Assembly (NCBI GenBank): GCA_964562925.1
Contig: CAZLVF010000014.1
Coordinates: 1-35,214 of the forward strand
Length of the DNA: 35,214 nt
Reading direction: 5' to 3'
Origin: CAVXDP01 sp964562925
Lineage (GTDB): Archaea > Thermoproteota > Bathyarchaeia > 40CM-2-53-6 > CAVXDP01
Shown here: piece by piece, positions 1 to 7,292 of the stretch
How positions within the stretch are numbered: position 1 is the first letter of the stretch
Layout: every line of letters begins with the position of its first letter
Position numbers and translations under genes: made by a program
The notes under the pieces: generated by a model
Told to the model about the DNA's origin: nothing
Databases searched by the model: none
The model's input: only the letters and a program-made list of their open reading frames with translations

Positions 1-189
1 ATACACGTATTGGGTCATTGCAAGGGCTCTTGAACAAAGACGACCCTGATTCCAGGGGTGTTCCGGATCGCCTTCGATTTTGACCAGCTTGCCATCCTCA
101 ACGTACACCAGCACTCCGCAGCCGCCATGGCAACCAGGTCCGGCAGACCAAGTTGTAGTGCGAAAAATCTTAACGTTCTTTCGGCTCAT
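1..189 (-). CDS. Molybdopterin-dependent oxidoreductase, N-terminal fragment
   Basis: Only the first 63 codons lie in the window; the gene runs off the left edge. The peptide has the Fe-S/Mo-bisMGD N-terminal pattern of the DMSO-reductase superfamily: GCHGGCGV at residues 19-26, then VKIEGDPEHP at 36-45 and RLCSRA at 50-55. The Cys spacing is C20-x3-C24-x27-C52. The usual first Cys of the C-x2-C-x3-C-x27-C motif is replaced by Gly17 (WSAGPGC), so the cluster may be absent or altered. The ATG at 189 has a GGGAG Shine-Dalgarno-like sequence about 8 bases upstream. Substrate cannot be told from this fragment; polysulfide/thiosulfate-reductase-like and acetylene-hydratase-like enzymes share this start. 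The superfamily call is firm, the subfamily open. Confidence 0.8.
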   Translation of the reverse strand, partial: MSRKNVKIFRTTTWSAGPGCHGGCGVLVYVEDGKLVKIEGDPEHPWNQGRLCSRALAMTQYVY

Positions 190-245
190 TGCTGAACTCC
201 CTTTTTCGGGCACTCTCCCTTGAGACAAGAAATATTTCCTTTGGA

Positions 246-253
246 CATATATG
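246..253 (-). promoter_or_regulatory. TATA-like box for the molybdopterin oxidoreductase
   Basis: The octamer catatatg lies about 60 bases before the ATG at 189. Transcription would start near 222, leaving a leader of about 30 bases that contains the GGGAG ribosome-binding sequence. Inferred from spacing and AT content only. Confidence 0.4.
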
Positions 254-258
254 ATCTT

Positions 259-278
259 GAACCCCTCCTCTGGGGTTC
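259..278. repeat. Perfect 7-bp hairpin upstream of the oxidoreductase promoter
   Basis: gaacccc (259-265) and ggggttc (272-278) are perfect inverted repeats around a 6-base loop. The element sits just upstream of the TATA-like box of the minus-strand oxidoreductase gene, so an operator is possible. No T-run follows, so a terminator is less likely. Confidence 0.35.
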
Positions 279-707
279 TATCCTTCTGAATTGACTTTTT
301 CGCCTGGAGCGTTTGAAAAAACGAAAACCCACATAACCCTCGTTCGATTTCGTTGCGCACTTTCAGGAATGTCATGTTGACGCTGGGTCGATACACTAGC
401 TAGGGGAAAGTTTCTGCCACCCCGCTATCCATTTACTCTGGTTTTCTCTGTAGCTCTTTCAGTGATCAGATCATGTTGCTACTAAGAGGTTGTGCGGCCG
501 CCGAGATTCATACCCGATCGGGCGTGAAACCACTTCATAATAGTGCTATTGGAACTGCCTCATGCTTCTGTCTTTCCATTCCACAAGCGCAGTCATATGG
601 CCGCGTCCGTAAGCTCTGTCACACGCCGGCGTCTATACGTGCCGGAAGCACTCCTGAGCCCTATGTCTGGACTTATATCTGCTGACATCAACTATCAGCC
701 TCACAAG
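279..707. other. Non-coding stretch, no gene seen
   Basis: I see no convincing gene here. A 70-codon plus-strand frame at 473-685 has no family resemblance and is Cys/Ser/Arg-rich in the way of chance frames. The frame of the CinA-like gene is open from 543, but its conserved sequence starts only after 708. Confidence 0.4.
673..679 (+). promoter_or_regulatory. TATA-like box for the CinA-like gene
   Basis: ttatatc is centred about 32 bases before the GTG at 708. That suits a leaderless or nearly leaderless archaeal transcript and supports 708 over the upstream ATGs at 597 and 663. Confidence 0.4.
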
Positions 708-1520
708 GTGACAGTGAAATTGAGGTCTGAAGCGAGCAAGACAGCTGAGCTATTCGCCATTGGCAGTGAACTCTGTTTTGGAAAAATCTGTGATACGAAT
801 TCTTTTTGGATGGCTGATCATCTGACCAAGCTTGGAGTTCAAGTTCAGAGGATAACGTGCTTGACAGACGATCTCGACAACATAACCTCCGCTGTCAGAG
901 ACTCGCTGTCTCGAAGTCCGGCGTTCCTGTTCCTGAGTGGGGGACTCGGACCAACCAAAGATGATATGACCATCGAAGCTCTCTCACGTGTCACCGGTGT
1001 CCCTACCCGTGTCGACTTGGGTACTCTACAGCGGTTCGCTGAAAGGGAGAAGGTTCCTTTGGAGAAGTTGGACAAGACACTTACCAAGATGGCTGTTACA
1101 TTGGTTGGAGCCGAATGTCTGTCCAATCCGGTTGGATGGGCACCAGCAACACATCTGAAGTTTGGTCGAACAGAGGTATTCGCATTGCCAGGCCCTCCGG
1201 CTGAGATGAAAGGGCTCTTCAGTAAGCATGTCTCTAGGATCGTTGGCGACAGGACAGGATTGAAAAGCCGCTCCTCCAGATTCGTAGCAACTATGTATGA
1301 AGAGGAACTGTCAGCTCTTACCGATCCACTCGCTGCCAAGAAAGGGGACGTTTACATCAAGCCATTGGTAAGCGCGTATAAACCCGATACTGGGCTTCCT
1401 CTGGAAATCCTTGTTTTCGGAATAAGTGACGATGAGTGTCAAAGGAAAATGCGGGAAACGGTCGACGAGCTTGGAGAGCTTGTCTCAAGCCGAGGGCGAA
1501 CCTTGAGGCGCGTCGAGTAG
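708..1520 (+). CDS. CinA N-terminal / MoaB-like domain protein
   Basis: A stand-alone CinA_N (COG1058, MoCF-like) protein of about 270 residues, the usual archaeal length without the C-terminal deamidase domain. Motifs seen: AELFAIGSELCFG near the start (family consensus IGdELL.G), DTNSFWMADHL, FLSGGLGPTKDDMT (the GGxGPTxDD signature of MoCF-fold proteins), and FALPGPPAEMKG (the PGVPxEM motif). Family roles include pyridine-nucleotide recycling and ADP-ribose pyrophosphatase activity; the archaeal stand-alone form is poorly defined. The frame is open back to 543 with ATGs at 543, 597 and 663. I prefer the GTG at 708 because homology begins about 14 residues later and a TATA-like box sits at the right distance; TTG 720 is another option. 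The EamA gene follows after 53 bases. Confidence 0.85.
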   Translation: MTVKLRSEASKTAELFAIGSELCFGKICDTNSFWMADHLTKLGVQVQRITCLTDDLDNITSAVRDSLSRSPAFLFLSGGLGPTKDDMTIEALSRVTGVPTRVDLGTLQRFAEREKVPLEKLDKTLTKMAVTLVGAECLSNPVGWAPATHLKFGRTEVFALPGPPAEMKGLFSKHVSRIVGDRTGLKSRSSRFVATMYEEELSALTDPLAAKKGDVYIKPLVSAYKPDTGLPLEILVFGISDDECQRKMRETVDELGELVSSRGRTLRRVE

Positions 1521-1573
1521 GTCTAGGTGCCTGCTGAACCAGCCTTGTACCACATCTGACGACGCAGACAAAG

Positions 1574-2563
1574 ATGTTGACTATACCAGTGACGGACATG
1601 CCTAGCAGAGAAGGCTTCATATCATGCATTTTTGTGACGGCAATCGTCTTGATTTGGGCGGGGTCTTTCATCTTCATACGATTGGCGCTGAGAGAGATTC
1701 CTCCGGCCACCTTGGCCCTGGCAAGGTTCTCTATTGCCTCGCCTCTACTGGCATGCTACATGCTCTTGACACGACAGAGTAGATGTCCTGAAAGATTCGA
1801 GTGGAGGAAAGATCTTTTGCTGTTCGCCAGTCTAGGTTTGACTGGAGTTACGCTGCTCTACCTCCTGCAATTCTACTCGCTGAGGTTCATAACCGCTACT
1901 GTCGGCTCCATTCTGATTAACCTAAACGTCATCTTCACTACTCTCCTTTCAGCAGCTTTCCTGAAAGAGCCGATCACGGCAAGGAAGCTTGTTGGCGTGT
2001 TCTTGGCTTTTGTCGGGGTGACGGTGCTTACGACCAGAGGCGCACCTGCAAGCGGACTCGACTCGTTTGAGTCGATCGGCGCGTTACTCATGATCGGCGC
2101 AGCGCTCTGCTGGGCAGCCTACTCGATCTTAGGTAAGAATACTCTCAGCCGCTATTCTGCAACCGCAGCCACATCAGTCACATTCTGTCTAGGAACCCTG
2201 TGCCTCATTCCATTCGCTATAGCTGAGGCGTCCTACGAGACCCTTGTGAATGCATCATGGATTACGTGGTTCAGCATTCTCTACCTAGCAATCCCAAGTT
2301 CGGCCATCGCGTACCTTCTATGGAACCATGTGCTAGAACGCGTTGAGGTAACTAAACTGGCTGTGTCGCTCTATGCGATACCGTTACTGACAGAGATCTT
2401 TTCGTATGTGTTCCTTGGAGAGGTCATTACCTACGCCTTAATCCTAGGTGGCGGTTTCGTCATTGCCGGAATATATCTGACTGAATCATCAAGGGACCGT
2501 GGAACGGGCTTGGGCTCGAAACAGGAAAAGCAGAAGGCTTCCAAGAAGTCGAATCAAGAGTGA
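1574..2563 (+). CDS. DMT-superfamily permease (EamA family)
   Basis: A 329-residue integral membrane protein with about ten hydrophobic helices arranged as two EamA repeats (roughly residues 13-145 and 165-305). The first helix carries the typical VLIWAGSFIFIRLAL. The second repeat begins near IGALLMIGAALCWAAYSI, and a conserved proline-containing stretch (AIPLLTEIFSYVFLGE) precedes the last helices. The C-terminus is a short Lys/Gln-rich cytosolic tail. The family exports or imports amino acids, nucleotides and other metabolites; the substrate cannot be predicted. A second in-frame ATG at 1598 is an alternative start that would trim an 8-residue polar leader. It may be co-transcribed with the CinA-like gene 53 bases upstream. 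Confidence 0.9.
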   Translation: MLTIPVTDMPSREGFISCIFVTAIVLIWAGSFIFIRLALREIPPATLALARFSIASPLLACYMLLTRQSRCPERFEWRKDLLLFASLGLTGVTLLYLLQFYSLRFITATVGSILINLNVIFTTLLSAAFLKEPITARKLVGVFLAFVGVTVLTTRGAPASGLDSFESIGALLMIGAALCWAAYSILGKNTLSRYSATAATSVTFCLGTLCLIPFAIAEASYETLVNASWITWFSILYLAIPSSAIAYLLWNHVLERVEVTKLAVSLYAIPLLTEIFSYVFLGEVITYALILGGGFVIAGIYLTESSRDRGTGLGSKQEKQKASKKSNQE

Positions 2564-2618
2564 CCTCTCGAACGATTAACGTTTGATCCAACCATACTGG
2601 TACACCGGCGAAGAGAAA

Positions 2619-2628
2619 CCTTAAGTGT
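2619..2628 (+). promoter_or_regulatory. coaD: Putative BRE/TATA for coaD
   Basis: gaaaccttaagtgtaataag spans this site; the purine-rich gaaa before cttaa looks like an archaeal BRE followed by a TATA-like element. Transcription would start near 2650, about 15 bases before the ATG at 2665. Confidence 0.4.
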
Positions 2629-2664
2629 AATAAGAATTTTGTTAGCCTTGCCGGTGCTGTTCAG

Positions 2665-3156
2665 ATGGTGAGTCGACGCGACCTACACGTAGCGGTTGCT
2701 GCGGTTGGAGGCACGTTCGACCTGCTGCATAAGGGACATAGACAACTCATTGACACAGCCTTCATAGTCGGTGACAAAGTAATTGTTGGACTCAGCGACG
2801 AGAATTTTGTGAAGAAGTTGCATAAACCCCACAGGGTCGAGAACTATGCCGCTAGAGAACTTGAGCTGAAGGAATTCCTCGAGGGAAGAGGCTGCTTGTC
2901 GAGGGCGGAGATAATACCGCTTAGAGACCGATACGGGCCGACGATAAACGATGGCGAGATAGAGGCGCTCGTGGTAAGTAAGAGGAGCGAACCCTTCTCG
3001 ACTCAGATAAACGAGATCAGAAAGAGCAAGGGGTTGAAGCCTTTGGAGATAGTCTCGATAGACATGGTACTCGCTCAGGATCGGGTACCCATCTCGACAA
3101 CGAGAATTCGAAGGGGGAAGATTGACCGCGAGGGTAGAGTCCTACGTTCTTCTTGA
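2665..3156 (+). CDS. coaD: Phosphopantetheine adenylyltransferase, archaeal type
   Basis: Transfers AMP from ATP to 4'-phosphopantetheine in CoA synthesis. It belongs to the archaeal/eukaryotic-like PPAT group (COG1019), not bacterial CoaD. The nucleotidyltransferase signature GGTFDLLHKGH (residues 15-25) contains the HxGH motif, and ISTTRIRRG near residue 143 is the family's (I)S(S/T)TxIR motif. At 163 residues it is of normal length. ATG 2665 is followed at once by GTG 2668, either of which could serve. CoA supply fits the acetyl-CoA synthase encoded in this window, though the gene is not in that operon. Confidence 0.93.
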   Translation: MVSRRDLHVAVAAVGGTFDLLHKGHRQLIDTAFIVGDKVIVGLSDENFVKKLHKPHRVENYAARELELKEFLEGRGCLSRAEIIPLRDRYGPTINDGEIEALVVSKRSEPFSTQINEIRKSKGLKPLEIVSIDMVLAQDRVPISTTRIRRGKIDREGRVLRSS

Positions 3157-3267
3157 CGCTATCGCGTCTGCAGTTGATATGCACAACTACTCAACAAATA
3201 ATCATCTAAAGAGCCTGTCCCTAGATTCTAGCCTACTACGCAACATAACAGAGACAGTAACTTCCGA

Positions 3268-3289
3268 CCCCCCTAGGGGGGAGGGGGGG
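3268..3289. repeat. C6-TA-G6 palindrome followed by a G7 run
   Basis: A perfect 14-base palindrome (3268-3281) made of six C, TA and six G is followed by A and seven more G. It lies about 110 bases after coaD in a stretch without a gene. The palindrome is too tight to fold as a simple hairpin, but the G-runs could form alternative structures or could be the cause of assembly errors. Confidence 0.5.
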
Positions 3290-3425
3290 TTAACTCAACG
3301 CAGAGACAGGCGCAGAACAATCAGTAAAGGGACACGCTCCTAAGAAACAGAGATCAGGCGTGATCGGGTCAAAGTGATTCTTTGTGTGTAGGTCATGTCC
3401 TAGTCTACTGTGATCCTCTAGTTTG

Positions 3426-3596
3426 TTAAGAAACTTTTTTTGTTTGTGTACTCCTTCCCGCCTTGGCTAAGAGCGTCTCTTCAATCTGTTTGGTCGTCCT
3501 CTCCAGCGCTGACAGTTGCTTCTCTATCTCGTCGACTTTATGTTGATTCATGACGGCTGAGACCGTTTTGACGGCTCGTAGCACTAAGAAATCCAT
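3426..3596 (-). CDS. Small coiled-coil protein (56 aa), unrecognised
   Basis: A 56-codon frame on the minus strand. The product begins MDFLVLRAVKTV and contains the strongly heptad-like VDEIEKQLSALERTTKQIEE, then a basic tail ending TKKVS. It is predicted to be a single amphipathic coiled-coil helix. An AAGGAG ribosome-binding-like sequence lies about 14 bases before the ATG at 3596; an internal ATG at 3551 would give 41 residues. I know no family. The charged heptad composition is unlike chance frames, but there is no homology evidence. Without it, 3157-3776 would be an empty stretch. Confidence 0.45.
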   Translation of the reverse strand: MDFLVLRAVKTVSAVMNQHKVDEIEKQLSALERTTKQIEETLLAKAGRSTQTKKVS

Positions 3597-3776
3597 AACC
3601 TGGCAAGTTTCTCCTTGTTTGTTTCGATGGCTTTGTCAAAGCAGAATTCAGCTACTCGTCCGGTGACCAAGCTTAATTGGTGAAAGTATTATGTATGTTT
3701 GGTGCGCTTACACAAATTACACTGGCTCACCTTCGATTCGCCAATCAGGCCCGAACCAATGCAATCTGCCGTGACG

Positions 3777-5459
3777 CTAAGAGTGTCCGTGTCGCCGTAA
3801 TGCGAGTCTCCCGTTCTTCACTCGCACTTCTCTCTCATTAATCAGATGGTTGATTCTACTTCTGAGCTTATAGTCAGGATATTTGACGAGTTCTTTGATC
3901 TGTTTTAACGTTGTGGCCTTCCATTTCCCGATTGATTTGAGAATGGTTTGGTCAATGCAATGATTGAGGAGCTTGTTATAGAACGGAGCTCTGATGTTCG
4001 TTTTCTTTTCTATGACTTCAATACTGTCCAAGAGTGGTAAACAGAAGTTTCTTCCTGTCTTCTGCTCCTGAAGAAGAAGCTCCTCAAACACCACTCCCCA
4101 TTTGAATCCCGTGGATTTCGCGAGATCGATCATGTCGTAGATGTCGCCTTCTCTATCGGTAATCGACTTCAGGAGAAAGATGTCCTCGTTACTCATTAGA
4201 AACAGTCTCAGACTGTCTATCGACTTCATTTCGCACCTATCTTTTATTGGCTGGGACAAGCGGAATGCATTGCAGATGATGTTCACAAAGAGATCAACTC
4301 GTGGGTAATTCTCTTTCACGTATATTCCGGTAGGCTTGAGTCTTTCATCAGTCCTTGAAATCTTTACTAGCCGCTGGTATCCGAGAGCTCTGAGAGCCTT
4401 TGTTAGAGCTTTTGCTGTCTTTTGGCTCTCTACAACGATGTCGACATCCTTGGTGGCTCTTTTCAGACCTCTGATTCTCATAGCTTCTCCACCGAAGAGG
4501 TAGAGGGACAATCTATGCCCCACCTGTACCGCGAGTTCACTGAACAAGGTGGGAAACGCAGGTGGAGGAACAAGGGTTTCAGGAGAGATGCCGTAAAGCT
4601 TCGCCTTTTCTGCGAATTCGCTCCATGGTAGAAATCTTTCTAGGGATGGAGTGGCCGGATTCCTAACGTAGTTCCCCAGATCCACTACCACATCGTCAAC
4701 GGCGAATTCTTTGGCAATTCTTCTAAGCTTTACCAGATCCATCGAGTCTTTGTTCTTGATGTAGAAGATAGCACAATCAGTCAGTTCCACAGGGTTTCTG
4801 GAAAAAACCATTGCATGTATGAGGACTTCTTCAGTACTTGGTTCTCTTTTGGGTTGAACAAGATACTGGAAGAGAGTCGTAACCTCCACGCCATACATGC
4901 TGAAGACTGAAAATCCGGTCAGTGAGCCTTCAGCGCTCTTGCCTAACGGGATTCTCTTCAACATGATGCTGTGGGATGCGTACACAACTTCCGCATATGG
5001 CTCAACAAGCCGTCTATGCTTCTCCTCTCTCAGCGTCGATAGAAAGAATCGAAGTTCCTGATCCTCAGCTATCGAGTATCTCCTTTTCTCCTCTTTTATC
5101 GCTCCAGTCTCCAGTAGAGCGTCCAAAGCTCTTCTTATGGTTCTGTACGATAGTCCCGTTGCTAACTGGATATTTGGGACAGTGTTTGAACTGAAGAGAG
5201 CGAGAAGAACCTTCTCTCTTGATTCACCAAGCAATTTGACAGTGTCATATTTCATTGAAACTCTTCTGTATGTCGTTGCAATAGCGGTAGAAGCCAACCC
5301 TACCGTCGTATTTCTCTTGGTAAGATAGCCTTGCTCTACTAGATCTTTGACCAACTTAGTGGCCATTTCATAGCCTAGGTCGATAGCTTTTGCTAATTCT
5401 TTCGTGCTCATCTCTCCTGTTAATAGTGTATTTAGTGCTCTCAATGCAGTGGTTTTCAT
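3777..5459 (-). CDS. Winged-helix / nucleotidyltransferase fusion protein
   Basis: About 560 residues. Residues 1-60 and 75-130 each look like a winged helix (STKELAKAIDLGYEMATKLVKDL, abbreviated here; then SYRTIRRALDALLETGAIK). A middle region (about 150-300) has no family I know. Around 320-345 LFGGEAMRIRG followed by ATKDVDIVV is the GG...hxDhDhhh nucleotidyltransferase core of DUF6036/AbiEii-type proteins, with Asp338 and Asp340 as likely metal ligands. The C-terminus (LRSRINHLINEREVRVKNG) may be another winged helix. The family includes type IV toxin-antitoxin nucleotidyltransferases, here joined to DNA-binding domains in one chain and without a partner gene beside it. ATG 5459 is preferred over GTG 5468 because tttataaa is centred 27 bases upstream, which suits a leaderless mRNA. 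Confidence 0.7.
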   Translation of the reverse strand: MKTTALRALNTLLTGEMSTKELAKAIDLGYEMATKLVKDLVEQGYLTKRNTTVGLASTAIATTYRRVSMKYDTVKLLGESREKVLLALFSSNTVPNIQLATGLSYRTIRRALDALLETGAIKEEKRRYSIAEDQELRFFLSTLREEKHRRLVEPYAEVVYASHSIMLKRIPLGKSAEGSLTGFSVFSMYGVEVTTLFQYLVQPKREPSTEEVLIHAMVFSRNPVELTDCAIFYIKNKDSMDLVKLRRIAKEFAVDDVVVDLGNYVRNPATPSLERFLPWSEFAEKAKLYGISPETLVPPPAFPTLFSELAVQVGHRLSLYLFGGEAMRIRGLKRATKDVDIVVESQKTAKALTKALRALGYQRLVKISRTDERLKPTGIYVKENYPRVDLFVNIICNAFRLSQPIKDRCEMKSIDSLRLFLMSNEDIFLLKSITDREGDIYDMIDLAKSTGFKWGVVFEELLLQEQKTGRNFCLPLLDSIEVIEKKTNIRAPFYNKLLNHCIDQTILKSIGKWKATTLKQIKELVKYPDYKLRSRINHLINEREVRVKNGRLALRRHGHS

Positions 5460-5480
5460 AGTTGACACTAAATTTCATTT

Positions 5481-5490
5481 CTTTATAAAT
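5481..5490 (-). promoter_or_regulatory. TATA box for the HTH-nucleotidyltransferase gene
   Basis: On the minus strand the sequence reads atttataaag. Its centre lies 26-27 bases before the ATG at 5459, the textbook archaeal distance if transcription starts at the A of ATG. Confidence 0.6.
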
Positions 5491-5676
5491 AACTGTAATT
5501 TGATGGCAACTATTAAACGGTTTGCATACGGATCACCTCATGGTGGAGTTGGCCCGATAGGATAGGAAGATCATCCCACAATAACGCTTGGATTAGATAT
5601 TTGTCCCGCAGCCTGACCAAGTCTGCTTGACGCGTACCTCACGTGTAGTCTAAGATTTATTCAACTACCTATCCGA

Positions 5677-6081
5677 ATGGTAATCCCGTCTGAAAACGAG
5701 AATGTTACGCTAGTTGGACACGTTGATGCCTACGATCCAGATCAAGGTTGGATGATAGAATTCAAATCAACTCGGTTCGTCAACTGGCAAAAAGAAAAAG
5801 GGTTACTCCCACATGAACACCACGTTCAACAGATCCGCAGTTACTTCACCATGTGGACAAAATGCTACAACTTCCCGGTCGACAAGCTGTTCGTAGCCTA
5901 TGTCGATGATCAGACTCCCCCAATGTGTTTCGAGATTGCGCCGTACGATCTAACTCAATGGCTTAGAGAACGTACCTCGACACTTCATAAAGCACTCTTA
6001 GAGAAGATCACGCCAGTAGATGAACCAACATCTCTTTGCAACTACTGTGCTTTCAAAGACTACTGTCGTGTCTTGAAGTAG
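5677..6081 (+). CDS. Short Cas4/RecB-like PD-(D/E)XK nuclease
   Basis: 134 residues with the core of the Cas4/RecB nuclease fold: GHVDAYDP (motif II Asp, residue 17), MIEFKST (the E-x-K of motif III, about residues 28-30), HHVQQIRSYF (the QxxxY helix), and CNYCAFKDYC near the C-terminus, which supplies three of the four Fe-S ligands of Cas4. The fourth, N-terminal Cys is not in this frame after the ATG. The frame is open back to 5617 and encodes SLLDAYLTCSLRF just upstream, which resembles a Cas4 N-terminus with its Cys but has no standard start codon. The helical region normally lying between that Cys and motif II is missing, so the gene looks N-terminally shortened. No CRISPR array or cas gene is nearby. 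A TATA-like agatttatt at 5653 could serve ATG 5677. Confidence 0.6.
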   Translation: MVIPSENENVTLVGHVDAYDPDQGWMIEFKSTRFVNWQKEKGLLPHEHHVQQIRSYFTMWTKCYNFPVDKLFVAYVDDQTPPMCFEIAPYDLTQWLRERTSTLHKALLEKITPVDEPTSLCNYCAFKDYCRVLK

Positions 6082-6121
6082 ACCGAGCCACCTGAACATA
6101 TTCCATCGAGATGTTAATAGG

Positions 6122-6424
6122 ATGTTAATAAACGAAGATTCCGAATCGACTGCAAGTTCCAATCTGACACGAATTGTGCAAAGCAAGGCAGTATTTATTG
6201 AACTGAAAGATGAAGCCACCTGCGTCGTCGACTTCGTATGTAACAGATGCTCGAAATGCGGGGAACCCTTTCAACCACATACCAATGAGTGAGTCATAGA
6301 TAGTTGTCAAAACTGTCGGGAGTCCGTCACTCACGGGATTCATGGACGGGCATCTAAACAATGCCCAGCAATGATGAACATTCTGCGAGGCATGAACGAA
6401 AATGATATTTTGGAACAGACCTAA
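6122..6424 (+). pseudogene. Zinc-ribbon protein frame interrupted by an in-frame TGA
   Basis: From ATG 6122 the frame gives 56 residues ending in CSKCGEPFQPHTNE, then TGA at 6290-6292. It continues open for 43 codons: VIDSCQNCRESVTHGIHG, then QCPAMMN, ending at TAA 6424. Read through, the two CxxC knuckles (CSKC and CQNC, 15 residues between) make a normal zinc ribbon, and the TGA falls between them. The simplest reading is a nonsense mutation or a base error (for instance TGG to TGA). Readthrough or selenocysteine is possible but I see no supporting evidence. An 11-base tandem repeat, gatgttaata(g/a), surrounds the start (6110-6130). The neighbouring nuclease gene also looks shortened, so the region may be decaying. 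Confidence 0.4.
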
Positions 6425-6549
6425 TAACCATCTGGCTTTTTCTTTTGGTTACTAGTTTGTTTGGCGCCACCGTTGGTTCATGGACCCTGAACGAACAACT
6501 GAGAGAGGCCGCTATTGACATGACTCCAGAAGATACTTTACTTACGTAA
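6406..6549 (+). other. Possible membrane-peptide remnant, no start codon
   Basis: In this frame, open after a TGA at 6403, the peptide reads TDLITIWLFLLVTSLFG, then ATVGSWTLNEQL and ends MTPEDTLLT at TAA 6549. It looks like one membrane helix with a polar tail but has no ATG/GTG/TTG before the hydrophobic part. It could be the shifted continuation of the interrupted zinc-ribbon gene or chance. The rest of 6550-6664 holds nothing I recognise. Confidence 0.2.
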
Positions 6550-6559
6550 ACTGTTACGT
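6541..6559 (+). repeat. 19-bp inverted repeat, left copy
   Basis: cttacgtaaactgttacgt matches the reverse complement of 8073-8091 (cttacgtaaatggatacgt) at 16 of 19 positions. Both contain the palindrome ttacgtaa. The pair brackets the three minus-strand genes at 6665-8058. Confidence 0.5.
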
Positions 6560-6664
6560 ATATGCTTAGCATCACTCTCTAGACAAACTATCATAGAATT
6601 CGAAGGACTGTTAACCCTCCAATTTTGTGGAGAGAGCATAGAACCGCTCAATGTAGTATCTACC

Positions 6665-7159
6665 CTAAGCTAACTCGCCTTTCGTGATATCCTTGATTCT
6701 CTCTCGCCAGTAGCTAGCGAGCATCTCAAGCTTATTCGCGAAGACGTCACTAAGTTGGGCCGGCTCGTTCCGTCGTACTCGACTTAGCAACCCGCTTCGC
6801 ATCATCGCCTGCCACGTTTGGCTTAATGTCCGCGCTGAGCAATGTCGTTCTTTTATGATCTTGGGAGCTAGGTCTCTGTACAACTCAACCCGGTCGGTTT
6901 TCATGCGGCTCATCTCGCGTAAGATCGCCTCGGCCAGCTCTGCCTTCCTAGGATTAAACGGAAAGAGTATCGTGCAGAATATTCGTAGGTCTCCTACGCT
7001 GGTTCTCTGGGCGTCGATCTTTGGAGTGATGTATCCTCTCCTTTTCATATAGTCTGCCCAGTATTCTTTGTCCTTCTTCGTCTCCTTGAACTGTGAAGCC
7101 AAGGTTGTCTGCCTTACCCCACGGTGTGGTACGATATCATCCTTAAGGTTTTGTCCCAC
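6665..7159 (-). CDS. Hypothetical protein (164 aa), helical, possible winged helix
   Basis: No family recognised. The product is charged and mostly helical: an N-terminal segment rich in Lys/Tyr (DKEYWADYMKRRGY), a central helix (KAELAEAILREMSRM), and a segment ARTLSQTWQAMMRSGLLSRV at about residues 110-130 that has the periodicity of a helix-turn-helix. The start is GTG 7159, which overlaps a perfect palindrome cccacgtggg at 7155-7164; a later in-frame Met near residue 38 is an alternative. It is the last gene of a minus-strand unit after the AbrB-like and SecB-like genes, separated from the latter by 133 bases that hold a 9-base inverted repeat (ggggtaatt 7163-7171 and aattacccc 7231-7239). 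Confidence 0.5.
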   Translation of the reverse strand: MGQNLKDDIVPHRGVRQTTLASQFKETKKDKEYWADYMKRRGYITPKIDAQRTSVGDLRIFCTILFPFNPRKAELAEAILREMSRMKTDRVELYRDLAPKIIKERHCSARTLSQTWQAMMRSGLLSRVRRNEPAQLSDVFANKLEMLASYWRERIKDITKGELA

Positions 7160-7162
7160 GTG

Positions 7163-7239
7163 GGGGTAATTGGGTCCTTACCCTGCTAAAGCATCTTCAT
7201 TGCCTGCGAGGGAAACGAACAAGGCCTACGAATTACCCC
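7163..7239. repeat. 9-bp inverted repeat in the gap between two minus-strand genes
   Basis: ggggtaatt at 7163-7171 and aattacccc at 7231-7239 are exact inverted repeats 59 bases apart, upstream of the GTG at 7159. The left arm overlaps the cccacgtggg palindrome. This could be an operator pair or an RNA stem in the leader of the downstream gene. Confidence 0.35.
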
Positions 7240-7292
7240 ATTGCGTGCAAGAGAGGGCCAACTACAGGATCAGCTGACGCGAACAAGATGCC

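Noticed and set aside
845..1710. Minus-strand frames opposite the CinA-like and EamA genes
   Set aside because: They are shadows of strongly conserved plus-strand genes and have no family features.
3122..3343. 73-codon plus-strand frame after coaD
   Set aside because: It overlaps the end of coaD and runs through the C6TAG6 palindrome; composition is not protein-like.
5677..6081. Cas4-like gene as sign of a CRISPR-Cas locus
   Set aside because: No repeat-spacer array and no other cas gene are visible anywhere in the window.
6125..6575. Two minus-strand frames in the zinc-ribbon region
   Set aside because: The plus strand carries the CxxC pattern; the minus frames show no recognisable sequence.
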